Shown: positions 29,783 to 38,305, counted from the first letter of the stretch. The stretch: 64,000 nucleotides of DNA from Streptomyces rubrogriseus (GCF_027947575.1 NZ_CP116256.1:8060001-8124000); one strand, 5' to 3'. Numbers and translations are program-made. The notes: generated by a model from the sequence alone, not told the origin.

Positions 29783-29815
29783 GTTCACCTTGGAGCCAGG
29801 GACGGTTCATTTGGG
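29783..29815. promoter_or_regulatory. PHO box repeats in the phoR/phoU intergenic region
   Basis: Two GTTCA-starting units, GTTCACCTTGG (29783-29793) and GTTCATTTGGG (29805-29815), are spaced exactly 22 bases apart with a degenerate 11-bp unit between. This is the 11-bp direct-repeat architecture of PhoP sites and supports PhoP control of both divergent transcripts. Confidence 0.78.
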
Positions 29816-29923
29816 GTGCCGGAAACGGACGCGTACAGGCCGGAACGTGTAAGCGTGGGGGCACGGCGGGGGGCGCGAAGCCGTCTTCGAGCCCCCGAAA
29901 CGGACGTACGAGAGGGAATCCTG

Positions 29924-30613
29924 ATGCGGGACGCGTACCACGAGGAACTTGATTCGATCGGTGACGGTCTGGTGGAGATGGCCCGGCTGGTCGGGTCGGC
30001 CATCGGACGCGCCACGACCGCGATCCTCGACTCCGACCTCAAGCTGGCCGAGGCGGTCATCGAGGCGGACCAGAAGGTCGACGACCTCCAGCACGAGCTG
30101 GAGGCCCGGGCGATAACCCTGCTGGCCAGGCAGCAGCCGGTGGCCACCGACCTGCGCATCGTCGTGACCTCGCTGCGGATGTCGGCCGACCTGGAGCGTT
30201 CGGGCGACCTGGCCCAGCACGTGGCCAAGCTGGCCCGGCTGCGCTACCCGGAGCGTGCGGTGCCGCACGACCTGCACGCGACCATCCTGGAGATGGGCCA
30301 GCTCGCGCAGCGCCTGATGGCCAAGGCCGCCGAGGTGATCATCACCAAGGACGTCGACCTGGCGCTCCAGCTGGAGCAGGACGACGACGCGATGGACCTC
30401 CTGCACCGCACCCTCTTCCAGCACCTGATGGACGACCGCTGGAAGCACGGCATCGAGACCGCGGTCGACGTCACCCTCCTGGGCCGCTACTACGAGCGCT
30501 TCGCCGACCACGCGGTCTCGGTCGCCAAGCGGGTGGTCTACCTGGTCACCGGCGAGCACGCGGACGACCTCCAGGCGGACATCCAGCCGGCGACGCAGGT
30601 CGAGGGGGCCTGA
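29924..30613 (+). CDS. phoU: Phosphate signalling protein PhoU
   Basis: 229 aa, two PhoU three-helix domains (residues ~5-105 and ~110-210) with the paired metal-cluster motifs around EADQKVDDLQHELEARAITL, then ADLERSGDLAQHVAK and RYYERFADHAVSVAKRVVYL. PhoU damps PhoR signalling and phosphate uptake. ATG follows GAGAGGGAA. The promoter region carries PHO boxes shared with divergent phoRP. Confidence 0.96.
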   Translation: MRDAYHEELDSIGDGLVEMARLVGSAIGRATTAILDSDLKLAEAVIEADQKVDDLQHELEARAITLLARQQPVATDLRIVVTSLRMSADLERSGDLAQHVAKLARLRYPERAVPHDLHATILEMGQLAQRLMAKAAEVIITKDVDLALQLEQDDDAMDLLHRTLFQHLMDDRWKHGIETAVDVTLLGRYYERFADHAVSVAKRVVYLVTGEHADDLQADIQPATQVEGA

Positions 30614-30741
30614 GCGCACCCGCGCGTCAAGGGCGCACCGGGGCGGGCGCGCGCCCCAGTGCGCCGTTGATGCGACGGCCACCGGGGGCGTGCAATGGAC
30701 CCACACACCCGGGCCCCAGGCACCCGCTTCCAGGAGGAACC

Positions 30742-30897
30742 ATGGCCGATTCCCCCAGCACGAAGCCCGACCCCGCACAGGAACGCCCCACCGAGCAGCC
30801 CACCGAGATCCGCAGCCTGCCGCTGATCGCCGCCTGCGGCTGCGGCTCGGGCTGCGGCTGCGGCTGCCAGTCGGGCAGCCCCTGCCAGTGCGGCTGA
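30742..30897 (+). CDS. 51-aa peptide with Cys/Gly-rich C-terminus
   Basis: ATG at 30742 with a strong CAGGAGGAAC ribosome site 6 bases away. The N-terminal half is hydrophilic (MADSPSTKPDPAQERPTEQP), then IRSLPLIAA, then a tail with seven Cys alternating with Gly (ACGCGSGCGCGC to SPCQCG). No signal peptide. Upstream is phoU; downstream on the same strand are a DUF4242 nickel-binding-type protein and a membrane protein. Possible roles: a metallothionein-like metal buffer or the precursor of a modified peptide (leader plus Cys-rich core); both are inference. I do not know a characterised homolog. Confidence 0.72.
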   Translation: MADSPSTKPDPAQERPTEQPTEIRSLPLIAACGCGSGCGCGCQSGSPCQCG

Positions 30898-31024
30898 CAC
30901 GGTAGACCGGGGCAGGCCGCGGCATGCGGTGGCACACGGTCGACAGTGGTGCGGCGGCCGGTTCGCCCCGGCCGCCGCACGGGCGCACCCTGGAAGGAGG
31001 ACCCTGAAGGGGGTGCGAGACGCC

Positions 31025-31273
31025 ATGGCTCACTTCATGGACGTACACCGTGGGATGCACGGCATCACCTCGGACCAGTTGCACCAGGCCCACCAGGCCG
31101 ATCTCGCCGTGGAGAAGGACGAGAACGTCCACTTCGAACAGGCGTGGGCGGACCCGGCCTCCGGCACGATCTACTGCCTCTCCGAGGGGCCGTCGGCCGA
31201 GGCGGTCCAGCGCGTGCACGAACGCGCGGGCCACAAGGCGGACGAGATCCACGAAGTCCCCCTGTCGGCATAG
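31025..31273 (+). CDS. DUF4242 (SCO4226-type nickel-binding) protein
   Basis: 82 aa ferredoxin-like protein of the DUF4242 family. It starts MAHFMDVHRGMHGITSDQL and includes FEQAWADPASGTIYCLSEGP and VQRVHERAGHKADEIHEVPL. The S. coelicolor relative SCO4226 was structurally characterised as a nickel-binding protein; His residues near the N-terminus and in ERAGHKADEIHEV are plausible ligands. The ATG at 31025 has AAGGGGG 11 bases upstream; a GTG at 31013 would add four residues. It lies 127 bases after the Cys-rich peptide gene. The imperfect repeats GTCGGTATAGGCC follow its stop. Confidence 0.88.
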   Translation: MAHFMDVHRGMHGITSDQLHQAHQADLAVEKDENVHFEQAWADPASGTIYCLSEGPSAEAVQRVHERAGHKADEIHEVPLSA

Positions 31274-31439
31274 GCCGTGTCGGTATAGGGCCGCGTCGGT
31301 ACAGGCCGGCCCGGCCACCCGCAGGCGGGTACCGCGACACCCCGGACTTGAGTACGGGTACTCAGGCCCGGGGCGGGCTCCCGGTCGACCCTGGTTCAGG
31401 AGCACGACCACGACCACCACCTCGGGGAGCCCGGATCCC

Positions 31440-31868
31440 ATGAACAGCACCCAGCCGAACAACGCCCGAGCCGACCGACCCGGCAGGACCGACCGGACCG
31501 GCGGGACCGACCGGACCGGCGGGACCGACCGGATACGCGGCCTCGTCCGCCTGGCCGTCGCCAACCGCGTCTCGGCGGTGTACCTCACCGTGGTCGGCGG
31601 CGCGATGGCGGTCGCCGCGGCGCAGCCCCTCTTCGGGACCGGCCCCGACGCGTCCCTCGTCTGGGTCTGGCCGGCCCTGTTCACCTTCCCGGCGTTCGGC
31701 TTCGTGGCCTGGCTCGGCGAGGCGGGCTGGGGCGGTGACGCCCCGACGTGGTTCTTCGTCGGCGGCATCGTGCTCTCGGCGCTCGTCCAGTCGCTGGCCC
31801 TGGGGGCGGTGTGGCGGGCCCTGCGCGGGCGCCGGGGCAACCGCGGCCACCTGACGACGGCGCACTGA
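31440..31868 (+). CDS. SCO4225-family membrane protein
   Basis: 142 aa. A polar, basic N-terminus has three tandem TDRTGG repeats encoded by an 18-bp DNA repeat. At least three membrane helices follow: VYLTVVGGAMAVAAAQPLF, LVWVWPALFTFPAFGFVAWLG and WFFVGGIVLSALVQSLALGAV. The family name is recalled and no function is known. It shares strand and spacing with the upstream nickel-binding-type gene. The N-terminal repeat count could vary between strains. Confidence 0.8.
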   Translation: MNSTQPNNARADRPGRTDRTGGTDRTGGTDRIRGLVRLAVANRVSAVYLTVVGGAMAVAAAQPLFGTGPDASLVWVWPALFTFPAFGFVAWLGEAGWGGDAPTWFFVGGIVLSALVQSLALGAVWRALRGRRGNRGHLTTAH

Positions 31869-31952
31869 CTCCGCTCCCTCCCCGCCTGTCCCCCTCTCCC
31901 GCCTCTCCCGCTTCCCCCCTCTCCCGCCTCTCCCGCCTCTGCGGCCTCCGTC
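31868..31952 (+). repeat. Polypyrimidine tract with CCTCTCCCGC repeats
   Basis: About 85 bases almost purely C/T on the + strand, with CCTCTCCCGC-type units repeated about five times, just before the LanC-like gene. It is non-coding on both strands. The purine/pyrimidine asymmetry could allow triplex DNA or act as a transcript leader. Confidence 0.6.
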
Positions 31953-31988
31953 GGCTTCCGCGCCGGACGCGGATGCGAGAGTGGCCCC

Positions 31989-33254
31989 ATGACGGCACCA
32001 GGAGCCACGGTCGTGGCGGTCGACGAGGTCGAGGACATCGCGGTGGACGGGCTGCGCTGGCTGACGGGAGCGGCCCGGGAGACCCCCGGCGGTGGCCTCG
32101 CCTGGCCGGTCAGGCCCTCGGACGACGCCGTCGAGCCGATGCTCTACAACGGCACGGCCGGCAACGTCCCCGTGCTCCTGGAGGCCTGGCGGCACTTCGG
32201 CGACGACGCGTACGCCGACACCGCCTTGCGCGCGGCCCGCGACCTCGCCGCCCGGGTCGACGACCTGGAGGACGACTCCCTCTACTTCGGCCGCACGGGA
32301 CTCGCCCTGGTCCTGCGGGCGGTCCACGCCGAACTGGGCGACCCGGCCTCGGGCGAGGCCGCCGACCGCGCCCTGCACCTGGTCCGCTCCCGCTTCGACG
32401 GCACGCGCTGGGGCGAACTCTTCGAGCTGATGGGCGGCAACGCGGGCATCGGCCTGGGCGCCCTCCTGGCCGGCGACCCCGAGCTGGCCGTCCTGGCCGT
32501 GGAGCCGTACCTGCGTACGGCGGAGCGGACCGCGCACGGCGTCCACTGGCCGCACCGCACCGGCGTCGTCGCCCGCCTGCACCACGTCTCGCACGGCACC
32601 CTCGGTATCGCCCTGGCCCTCGCCCGCGTCGGCGGCGCCACCGGCCGCGGGGATCTGCTCGACCTGGCGCTGGCCGCGGTGGCCGACGTCGTGGCCCGCG
32701 ACTCCGACGGCCCCGACGGCTTCCTGGCCCCGCACTCCACCCCGCAGTTCCTCCCGGACCTGATCGACCCGGTCAGCTACGGCTGGTGCCACGGCCCCTC
32801 CGGCGACGCCCAGCTCTTCCGCGCCCTGCGCGACGTCACGTCCGACCCCGCCTGGACCGCCCTGGCCGACCGCTGCTGGCACACGGTGACCCACTCCGGC
32901 CTCCCCCGGCGGCTGCGCCCCGGCTTCTGGGACAACAACGGCCGCTGCTGCGGCACGGCGGGCGTCCTGGCCCTGGCCTGCGACCGGATCGCCGAGCAGC
33001 GGGACGCGTCCGACTTCGCCGACGTCCTGGTCACGGACCTGACCGCCCGCGCCACCCGGGACCGCGAGGGCGCCCGCTGGTCCAACGTCGACTTCCGCTC
33101 CACGCCGGGCGAGCTGGAACCGCAGCTCGGCTGGGCGATGGGCACCGCGGGAATCGTCCGCGAACTGCTCCGCCACGTGCGCCTGGCCCGCGGCGGCACC
33201 CCCGCATACGCCTTCACCTGGCCGGACCAGCCCCCGGTGCCGGTGCCCGCCTGA
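31989..33254 (+). CDS. Orphan LanC-like (lanthionine synthetase C-like) protein
   Basis: 421 aa alpha/alpha-barrel of the LanC-like family with repeated GxxG turns (YNGTAGNVPVLLEAWR, GRTGLALVLRAV, GNAGIGLGALL, SHGTLGIALALARV). The zinc site is recognisable: Cys267 in YGWCHGPSGD and Cys320-Cys321 in NGRCCGTAGV; canonical LanC has Cys-His at the second position, so His is replaced by Cys321. LanC proteins add Cys thiols to dehydroamino acids in lanthipeptides; orphan LanC-like proteins add glutathione or act on unknown targets. No LanB/LanM dehydratase is visible. ATG has no strong ribosome site. Confidence 0.85.
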   Translation: MTAPGATVVAVDEVEDIAVDGLRWLTGAARETPGGGLAWPVRPSDDAVEPMLYNGTAGNVPVLLEAWRHFGDDAYADTALRAARDLAARVDDLEDDSLYFGRTGLALVLRAVHAELGDPASGEAADRALHLVRSRFDGTRWGELFELMGGNAGIGLGALLAGDPELAVLAVEPYLRTAERTAHGVHWPHRTGVVARLHHVSHGTLGIALALARVGGATGRGDLLDLALAAVADVVARDSDGPDGFLAPHSTPQFLPDLIDPVSYGWCHGPSGDAQLFRALRDVTSDPAWTALADRCWHTVTHSGLPRRLRPGFWDNNGRCCGTAGVLALACDRIAEQRDASDFADVLVTDLTARATRDREGARWSNVDFRSTPGELEPQLGWAMGTAGIVRELLRHVRLARGGTPAYAFTWPDQPPVPVPA

Positions 33255-33352
33255 CCGAACCGACAGGACCGACAGGACCGACCGGACCGGACCGCTGCGA
33301 TCGGGCGCCGCCGATGTGCCCCCTGCCACGGTGGATGCCGAAGGGAGGCCGC

Positions 33353-34222
33353 ATGATCTCGGCACTGAACCGCCTGGTCGACCTGGTCGAGGACCACCTC
33401 GGCGAGGAGCCGGACGTCCCCGCGCTGGCCGCGAGGCTCGGCACGACCGAGTACCACCTGCGCCGGATGTTCTCGTCGCTGGCGGGCATGCCGCTGTCGG
33501 AGTACGTCCGCCGGCGCCGCATGACGGTGGCCGCCGCCGACGTCGTACGGGGCGAGGACGACCTGCTGACCGTCGCCGTCCGGTACGGCTACGGCTCGAC
33601 GGAGGCGTTCGGACGCGCGTTCCGGTCGGTCCACGGCATCGCTCCGCGCGACGTACGCCGCGACGGCGGCCCCCTTCGGACACAGCCGCAGCTCAGGTTC
33701 CGCCTGACCGTCGAAGGGAGCACCCCCATGGACACCCGCTTCACCGACCGCCCCGCGTTCCGCCTGGTCGGCCACGCGACCCGCGTCCCCCTCATCCACG
33801 AGGGCGTCAACCCGCACATCCAGCAGCACATCGCCGCACTCCCCCAGGAGGCCCACGCCCGCCTGAAGTCCCTCGGCGACACGGAACCGGCCGGCCTGCT
33901 CCAGGTCAGCGACGACGTGGCCCAGGACAGCCCGGAGGGCACCGAACTGACCTACCTCCACGGCGTGGCCGTCACCACCGACACCCCGGCCCCCGACGAC
34001 CTCGACGCCATCGAGGTACCGGCGGGCACATGGGCGGTCTTCCGCAGCTCGGGCCCCTACCCGGACGCCCTCCAGACCACCTGGGCGGCCACGGCGGCCG
34101 AGTGGTTCCCCTCCAACCCGTGGCGCCTGCGCCCCGGCCCGTCGATCGTCGCCGTCCTGGACCGCGCGGACGACTTCACGACGGCGACGACGGAACTGTG
34201 GCTCCCGGTCGAACCGGCCTGA
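33353..34222 (+). CDS. AraC-type regulator with GyrI-like effector domain
   Basis: 289 aa. Two HTH motifs lie in the first ~110 residues (PALAARLGTTEYHLRRMFSS and VAVRYGYGSTEAFGRAFRSV, the AraC/MarA signature). A GyrI-like small-molecule-binding domain follows (FRLVGHATRVPLI, VPAGTWAVFRSSGPYPDAL, LWLPVEP). Such Rob/BmrR-like proteins activate efflux or detoxification genes on binding hydrophobic ligands. ATG follows AGGGAGG. The 98 bases before it contain GACAGGACC repeats like those at 31.5 kb. Confidence 0.9.
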   Translation: MISALNRLVDLVEDHLGEEPDVPALAARLGTTEYHLRRMFSSLAGMPLSEYVRRRRMTVAAADVVRGEDDLLTVAVRYGYGSTEAFGRAFRSVHGIAPRDVRRDGGPLRTQPQLRFRLTVEGSTPMDTRFTDRPAFRLVGHATRVPLIHEGVNPHIQQHIAALPQEAHARLKSLGDTEPAGLLQVSDDVAQDSPEGTELTYLHGVAVTTDTPAPDDLDAIEVPAGTWAVFRSSGPYPDALQTTWAATAAEWFPSNPWRLRPGPSIVAVLDRADDFTTATTELWLPVEPA

Positions 34223-34234
34223 CGAGCCGACGAC

Positions 34235-34615
34235 TCACAGGGGACTGAGACGGGCCTTGAGCAGACAGAACTCATTGCCCTCGGGATCGGCGAGGACGTG
34301 CCACTGCTCCTCGCCGGTCTGCCCGATGTCGGCCGGCCGCGCCCCGAGCTTCAGCAGGCGCTCCAGCTCGGCGTCCTGATCCCGGTCGGTGGCGTTGACG
34401 TCGATGTGCAGCCGGGACTTGCCGGGCTCCGGCTCGTCCCGGCGACTGAGGATGATCGTCGGCTGCGGCCCGCCGAACCCTTCCCGCGGCCCGATCTCGA
34501 AGTACTCGTTGTCCTCACGGTCGAGCACGACGAAGTCCAGCACCTCGCACCAGAACCGCGCCAGCGCCTCGGGGTCACGACAACCGAGCACCAGCTCACT
34601 GATCCGACAAGCCAT
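34235..34615 (-). CDS. VOC/glyoxalase-like protein
   Basis: 126 aa single VOC domain: ISELVLGCRDPEALARFWCEV at the start, SRLHIDVNATDRD in the middle and WHVLADPEGNEFCLL at the end. His and Glu in SRLHID and EGNEF are the usual metal ligands. The ATG at 34615 is the start that matches the family. A similar VOC gene lies at 35205, so this patch has two paralogs flanking a cupin. Substrate unknown. Confidence 0.88.
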   Translation of the reverse strand: MACRISELVLGCRDPEALARFWCEVLDFVVLDREDNEYFEIGPREGFGGPQPTIILSRRDEPEPGKSRLHIDVNATDRDQDAELERLLKLGARPADIGQTGEEQWHVLADPEGNEFCLLKARLSPL

Positions 34616-34722
34616 GACCGAAACCTGCTCTCGACGGGGAAGCACGGGGACGAACGCGCTGGTGACCGTACCTGGAGGGTCGGCCGGGGGCGAAGGGTTT
34701 TCCACTGCTAGCTTCCAGAACC

Positions 34723-35139
34723 ATGACGGACGACGTGTACGTGGGCAACGCGGGCGAGGACGCGGCACTGGACCGGGGATGGCTGCTGGGGCACTTCAAG
34801 GACGCCTCCGACCCCCGCCACAGCGAGGACGTCGAGATCAAGTGGGGCGTGCATCCGAAGGGGGACGAGCGCGCCCAATGGGTCACCGGCGAGGACCGCA
34901 CCGCGCTACAGGTCCTCGTCAGCGGACGCTTCCGGGTGGAGTTCCCCGGTCGCAGCGTCGTACTGGCCGAACAGGGCGACTACGTCGTGTGGGGCAGGGG
35001 CGTCGACCACTCCTGGTACGCGGAGGAGGAGTCCGTGGTCCTGACGGTGCGGTGGCCGTCCGTGCCCGGGTACGCGGTCGCCGACACCGACGCCGACGCC
35101 GAGCAGGACGGGTCCGGTGGGCAGGACGCCGGGAACTGA
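34723..35139 (+). CDS. Small cupin-like protein
   Basis: 138 aa beta-barrel: IKWGVHPKGDERAQWV, TALQVLVSGRFRVEFPGRSV, LAEQGDYVVWGRGVDHSWYA and SVVLTVRWPSVPG give the two cupin motifs in outline, with GVDHSW as a likely metal or sugar site. Relatives are sometimes mislabelled signal peptidase I; none of the catalytic Ser/Lys boxes of that enzyme is present. An acidic tail (ADTDADAEQDG) ends it. It is followed after 65 bases by a VOC gene on the same strand. Confidence 0.78.
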   Translation: MTDDVYVGNAGEDAALDRGWLLGHFKDASDPRHSEDVEIKWGVHPKGDERAQWVTGEDRTALQVLVSGRFRVEFPGRSVVLAEQGDYVVWGRGVDHSWYAEEESVVLTVRWPSVPGYAVADTDADAEQDGSGGQDAGN

Positions 35140-35204
35140 AAGTCCGCTCGGCGACGGCGGAGACCCCATACCCTGAGCGCCCGTCCGCACTGCCTGGGGG
35201 AGAA

Positions 35205-35624
35205 ATGGCCAGTAGGTTCACGGAGTTGGTCCTCGACTGCCACGATCCGGAGCGGCTCGCGGCCTTCTGGTGCGCGGTCCTGGACTTCAAGGTGATCGAC
35301 AGGGGCGAGGACAAGGTCGAGATCGGCTCCTGGGAGCCGACGGTCGAGGAGGTCCGCGCCCGCCAGATGCCGCCCACGCTCGTCTTCATCCGGGTGCCGG
35401 AGGGCAAGACCGTGAAGAACCGGCTCCACCTGGACGTGAGCCCGATCGACGGCAGTACGGAAGACGAGGCGGCCAGGCTCCTCGCCCTCGGCGCCACCAG
35501 GGTGGACGTGGGCCAGGGGCCCGGCCGGAGCTGGGCGGTCATGGCCGACCCCGAGGGCAACGAGTTCGACGTCGTACGCAGCCTGGCACCGTCTGATCAG
35601 AGGCTCCCCGCCGACCGCTCATGA
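35205..35624 (+). CDS. VOC/glyoxalase-like protein (paralog)
   Basis: 139 aa single VOC domain: FTELVLDCHDPERLAAFWCA, RLHLDVSPIDGSTEDEA and WAVMADPEGNEFDVV. It is clearly related to the 34235 gene. ATG follows GGGGGAGAA. Function unknown; VOC proteins range from antibiotic binding to dioxygenases. The 189 bases after its stop show no gene. Confidence 0.88.
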   Translation: MASRFTELVLDCHDPERLAAFWCAVLDFKVIDRGEDKVEIGSWEPTVEEVRARQMPPTLVFIRVPEGKTVKNRLHLDVSPIDGSTEDEAARLLALGATRVDVGQGPGRSWAVMADPEGNEFDVVRSLAPSDQRLPADRS

Positions 35625-35813
35625 GCGAGCCGTTGTCAGTGGTTAAGGCTAGGGTCGCGGACGCGCGGTCGGCATCCGAGGTACCCAGCTCTGCAGTGCG
35701 GCTGCATCCCCGGTTCTGTCCGGGGGCGGCCCGGGAACAGCCCGGGACCCAACCGACGACCGGGCTTGGTCGATGGCCAAGAGCGAGACCTGCCAGCGCC
35801 GACCGCGCACTCA

Positions 35814-36578
35814 TCAACGACGCGAGCGACCGGGTTCCCCACCGCGATCCAGGGTGCGACCGAGAAGGGGCAGCAGGCGGTCCCAGTGGAGCCGCAGTGC
35901 GGCGGCGTCGAAGGCGTCGGTGTCGGACATGGTGAAGCCGTGGACGGTGCCGGGGTAGATCTCCGAGGTGTAGCGGACACCCGCCGCATCCAGGGCCTGG
36001 TTCAGCTCGCCGAGGCCCTCGGGCGTCAAGTCGCTCTCGGCGTGCCCGAAGTGGACCTCTGCGGTGAGCTTGGCGAGGCTGTCGGCCCCGTCGGCTCCCA
36101 CGGGCGCGTGGAACGCGGCGAGGGCGGCCACCTGCCCCGGACGGGCCACCGCGGTGCGCGTCGCCAACAGACCGCCGATGCAGTAGCCGGTCACCGCGAC
36201 CGGCCCTGGCCCGACCTCGGGCTGAGCGGTGAGGAACGCGAGAAAGGCGTCGGCGTCACGCAGCACCCGTTCCGCCGTGTGCACCTCGATCAAGGGCATC
36301 AGCTGGCCGAACACCGCGCCCCGGACTTCCTCTCCGATGTACTCGGGCAGCTCGACGACCGGCGCCGGGCCGTGCCGGTAGAAGAAGTTGGGCACGAGTA
36401 CGTAGTACCCGTGCCCGGCGAGTTCGCGGGCCAGCTCCCGCAGTACGGGCCGGATCCCGAAGCCGTCCGCGTACATCAGCATCCCTGGATGCCGCTCCCC
36501 ACCGCCCGGGAAGGCGGCGAACGCGTCGGCCTGTCCGTCCGCGGTAGGGATCTGCAGCGACTTGGACCTGGTGGGCAT
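35814..36578 (-). CDS. Dienelactone hydrolase-family protein
   Basis: 254 aa alpha/beta hydrolase. The nucleophile is Cys in VTGYCIGGLL (GxCxG, as in dienelactone hydrolase), the acid Asp in GHAESDLTPE, and His in GTVHGFTMSD. The family opens lactones of chloroaromatic pathways, but many actinobacterial members act on unknown esters. ATG 36578 has ACAGGAG five bases upstream. It is single-gene on its strand; the 226 bases upstream hold only its promoter. Confidence 0.9.
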   Translation of the reverse strand: MPTRSKSLQIPTADGQADAFAAFPGGGERHPGMLMYADGFGIRPVLRELARELAGHGYYVLVPNFFYRHGPAPVVELPEYIGEEVRGAVFGQLMPLIEVHTAERVLRDADAFLAFLTAQPEVGPGPVAVTGYCIGGLLATRTAVARPGQVAALAAFHAPVGADGADSLAKLTAEVHFGHAESDLTPEGLGELNQALDAAGVRYTSEIYPGTVHGFTMSDTDAFDAAALRLHWDRLLPLLGRTLDRGGEPGRSRR

Positions 36579-36804
36579 GAATTCTCCTGTCGTAGTTGAT
36601 GTGTCGAGCTTGTGATCAACACGACGGAGGCGGTGCCCTCGCGGCAGCGCGGGTTCCTCGGTCGGACAGCGGGCCCGTACCGGCCCGTACGGCACTCAGA
36701 AGAGCACCGGGTCACCAATCCGTGTGTGGCGCGAGGCCGTCCCGGTAGTCATGACCCCAGAACATAGCCCAGCTCTCGACGGCACCGCTGGTACCGTCGC
36801 TTCC

Positions 36805-36996
36805 TCACTCCGACGGATAGATGTCCCCGCCCCGCTCCATGCTTTCCTCTTCGCTCTGGCTCTGCAGCCTTCGGGCCTTCTCCTGGAGCCTCTTCCGCTC
36901 GCCGGGGTCGCTGGTCCGTTCCGAGGCGGCCTTCAACTCCTGGGCCTTGTCCCGCATCTGCTGGAGCCGGGCGCGAGCTTCTCCACCTGCACTCAT
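36805..36996 (-). CDS. DUF6381 small helical protein
   Basis: 63 aa, nearly all helix: ARARLQQMRDKAQELKAASE, DPGERKRLQEKARRLQSQSE, ending ERGGDIYPSE. The heptad pattern suggests a coiled coil. This matches small DUF6381 proteins common in Streptomyces, function unknown. The ATG at 36996 follows CGAGGACGG. Confidence 0.75.
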   Translation of the reverse strand: MSAGGEARARLQQMRDKAQELKAASERTSDPGERKRLQEKARRLQSQSEEESMERGGDIYPSE

Positions 36997-37154
36997 GTGA
37001 TCCGTCCTCGCATCGTGAGCGGCAGTTGCGCATACCAGCGAATCACACACGGCTACCCTCCGCACCTGGAGCGTTACCCGCGCTTCTGCCGTCCGGAGGC
37101 GCTCCGCGATATCGGCGTACGTTCTACTGTGATCGCGGACCGAAGGGACGCCGC

Positions 37155-38018
37155 ATGGCCAACGTCGTGGATCTGATCTGCTATCCCGTCAAGGGGTGTG
37201 CGGGCACGTCGACGAGCGGTGCGCTTCTGACTCCGGCGGGCCTCGCCCACGACCGGAGCTTCATGGTCATCAGCGAGGACGGAATCTTCCGCACGCAACG
37301 CCGACACCCCCGCCTCGCCCTGATCCGGCCTGCCATCAGCACCGACGGTACTCGGCTCACGCTTGACGCGACCCGCGGTGCGGACGGTGCCGAAGGCACC
37401 GGCCGCTTCGGCACGTTGTGCCTCGACGTGACGACATCCGCGCCGCGCCGCGACGTCGATCTGTTCGGCACCGTCTTCCAGGGGATCGACCAGGGCGACG
37501 AAGCCGCCGCCTGGCTGTCGGAGTTCCTCGGCGCCCCCAGCCGTCTGGTCCGCGTACCGCCGGAGCACGACCGCATCACCGACGGCCTGACCCCTGGCCC
37601 CTCCGGCTACGCCGACAGCAGTGCGGTGCACCTGCTGTCCCGCGCCTCCCTCGCCCTCCTCAACCAGCGGCTGGCCGAACGCGGCGCCCCGGCCCTGCCG
37701 ATGAACCGCTTCCGCCCGAACATCGTCGTCGACAGCGACTGGGCAGCCGTACCGCACTCCGAGGACCGCGGGCGCCGCATCTCCATCGGCGGTGCCGAGT
37801 TGGGCTATGCCAAGCTCGCGGTGCGCTGTGCCGTCACTCTGGTTGAGCAGGAGGCCGGGGCAAGGCGGGGTCCGGAACCACTGCGCACCCTCGCGACCTA
37901 CCGCCGGGCGGCAAGCGGCGGCGTGGTGTTCGGCGCCAAGTTCTCCGTGATCACGCCGGGGAAGCTGTCGGTCGGCGACGAGGTCGTCATCCAGGAGTGG
38001 GGCGACGCCGACCTGTAG
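37155..38018 (+). CDS. MOSC-domain molybdenum-cofactor-type protein
   Basis: 287 aa: N-terminal MOSC beta-barrel (LICYPVKGCAGTSTSGA, GLAHDRSFMVISEDG) and C-terminal MOSC domain (RFRPNIVVDS, LAVRCAVTLVEQEAGARRGP, TPGKLSVGDEVVIQEW). The Cys in VRCAVT corresponds to the conserved MOSC Cys of the mARC/YcbX family, molybdenum-sulfur carriers or N-oxide reductases. ATG follows CGAAGGGACG. The neighbours are unrelated. Confidence 0.9.
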   Translation: MANVVDLICYPVKGCAGTSTSGALLTPAGLAHDRSFMVISEDGIFRTQRRHPRLALIRPAISTDGTRLTLDATRGADGAEGTGRFGTLCLDVTTSAPRRDVDLFGTVFQGIDQGDEAAAWLSEFLGAPSRLVRVPPEHDRITDGLTPGPSGYADSSAVHLLSRASLALLNQRLAERGAPALPMNRFRPNIVVDSDWAAVPHSEDRGRRISIGGAELGYAKLAVRCAVTLVEQEAGARRGPEPLRTLATYRRAASGGVVFGAKFSVITPGKLSVGDEVVIQEWGDADL

Positions 38019-38095
38019 GGACTCCCGGCCCGGCCGCATCCGGCACCGGCGAACTCTGTTGCCCGGTGTGCCACCCATCGGATTCGATCGCAGTC

Positions 38096-38305
38096 ATGAC
38101 CGATGGCGCCGCAGTCGACGTTGCCGACGAGCAGATCGTCAGCAACCAGATCATCCGGGGTATCAAGACCCTCCGTGACCATCTGGACTGCTCTGTCCAT
38201 GAGGCCCTGGACATCTTTGTTGCCAGGTACGAGGTCCTGAGGGCGGAGCGCCCAGGCGACTTCGCCTGCGGCCGTGACGAGTACTGGGCCGGCTTCTACT
38301 CGTGA
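38096..38305 (+). CDS. Small acidic protein, unknown
   Basis: 69 aa: MTDGAAVDVADEQIVSNQII, then RDHLDCSVHEALDIFVARYE and FACGRDEYWAGFYS. It is acidic and helical with two Cys. No close ribosome site is evident and coding bias is moderate, so it could be a real small gene or a relic. No family recognised. Confidence 0.5.
   Translation: MTDGAAVDVADEQIVSNQIIRGIKTLRDHLDCSVHEALDIFVARYEVLRAERPGDFACGRDEYWAGFYS

Noticed and set aside
30742..33254. Classical lanthipeptide gene cluster
   Set aside because: There is no LanB/LanM dehydratase, and the peptide core has Cys and Gly with only isolated Ser, so normal lanthionine rings are not expected.
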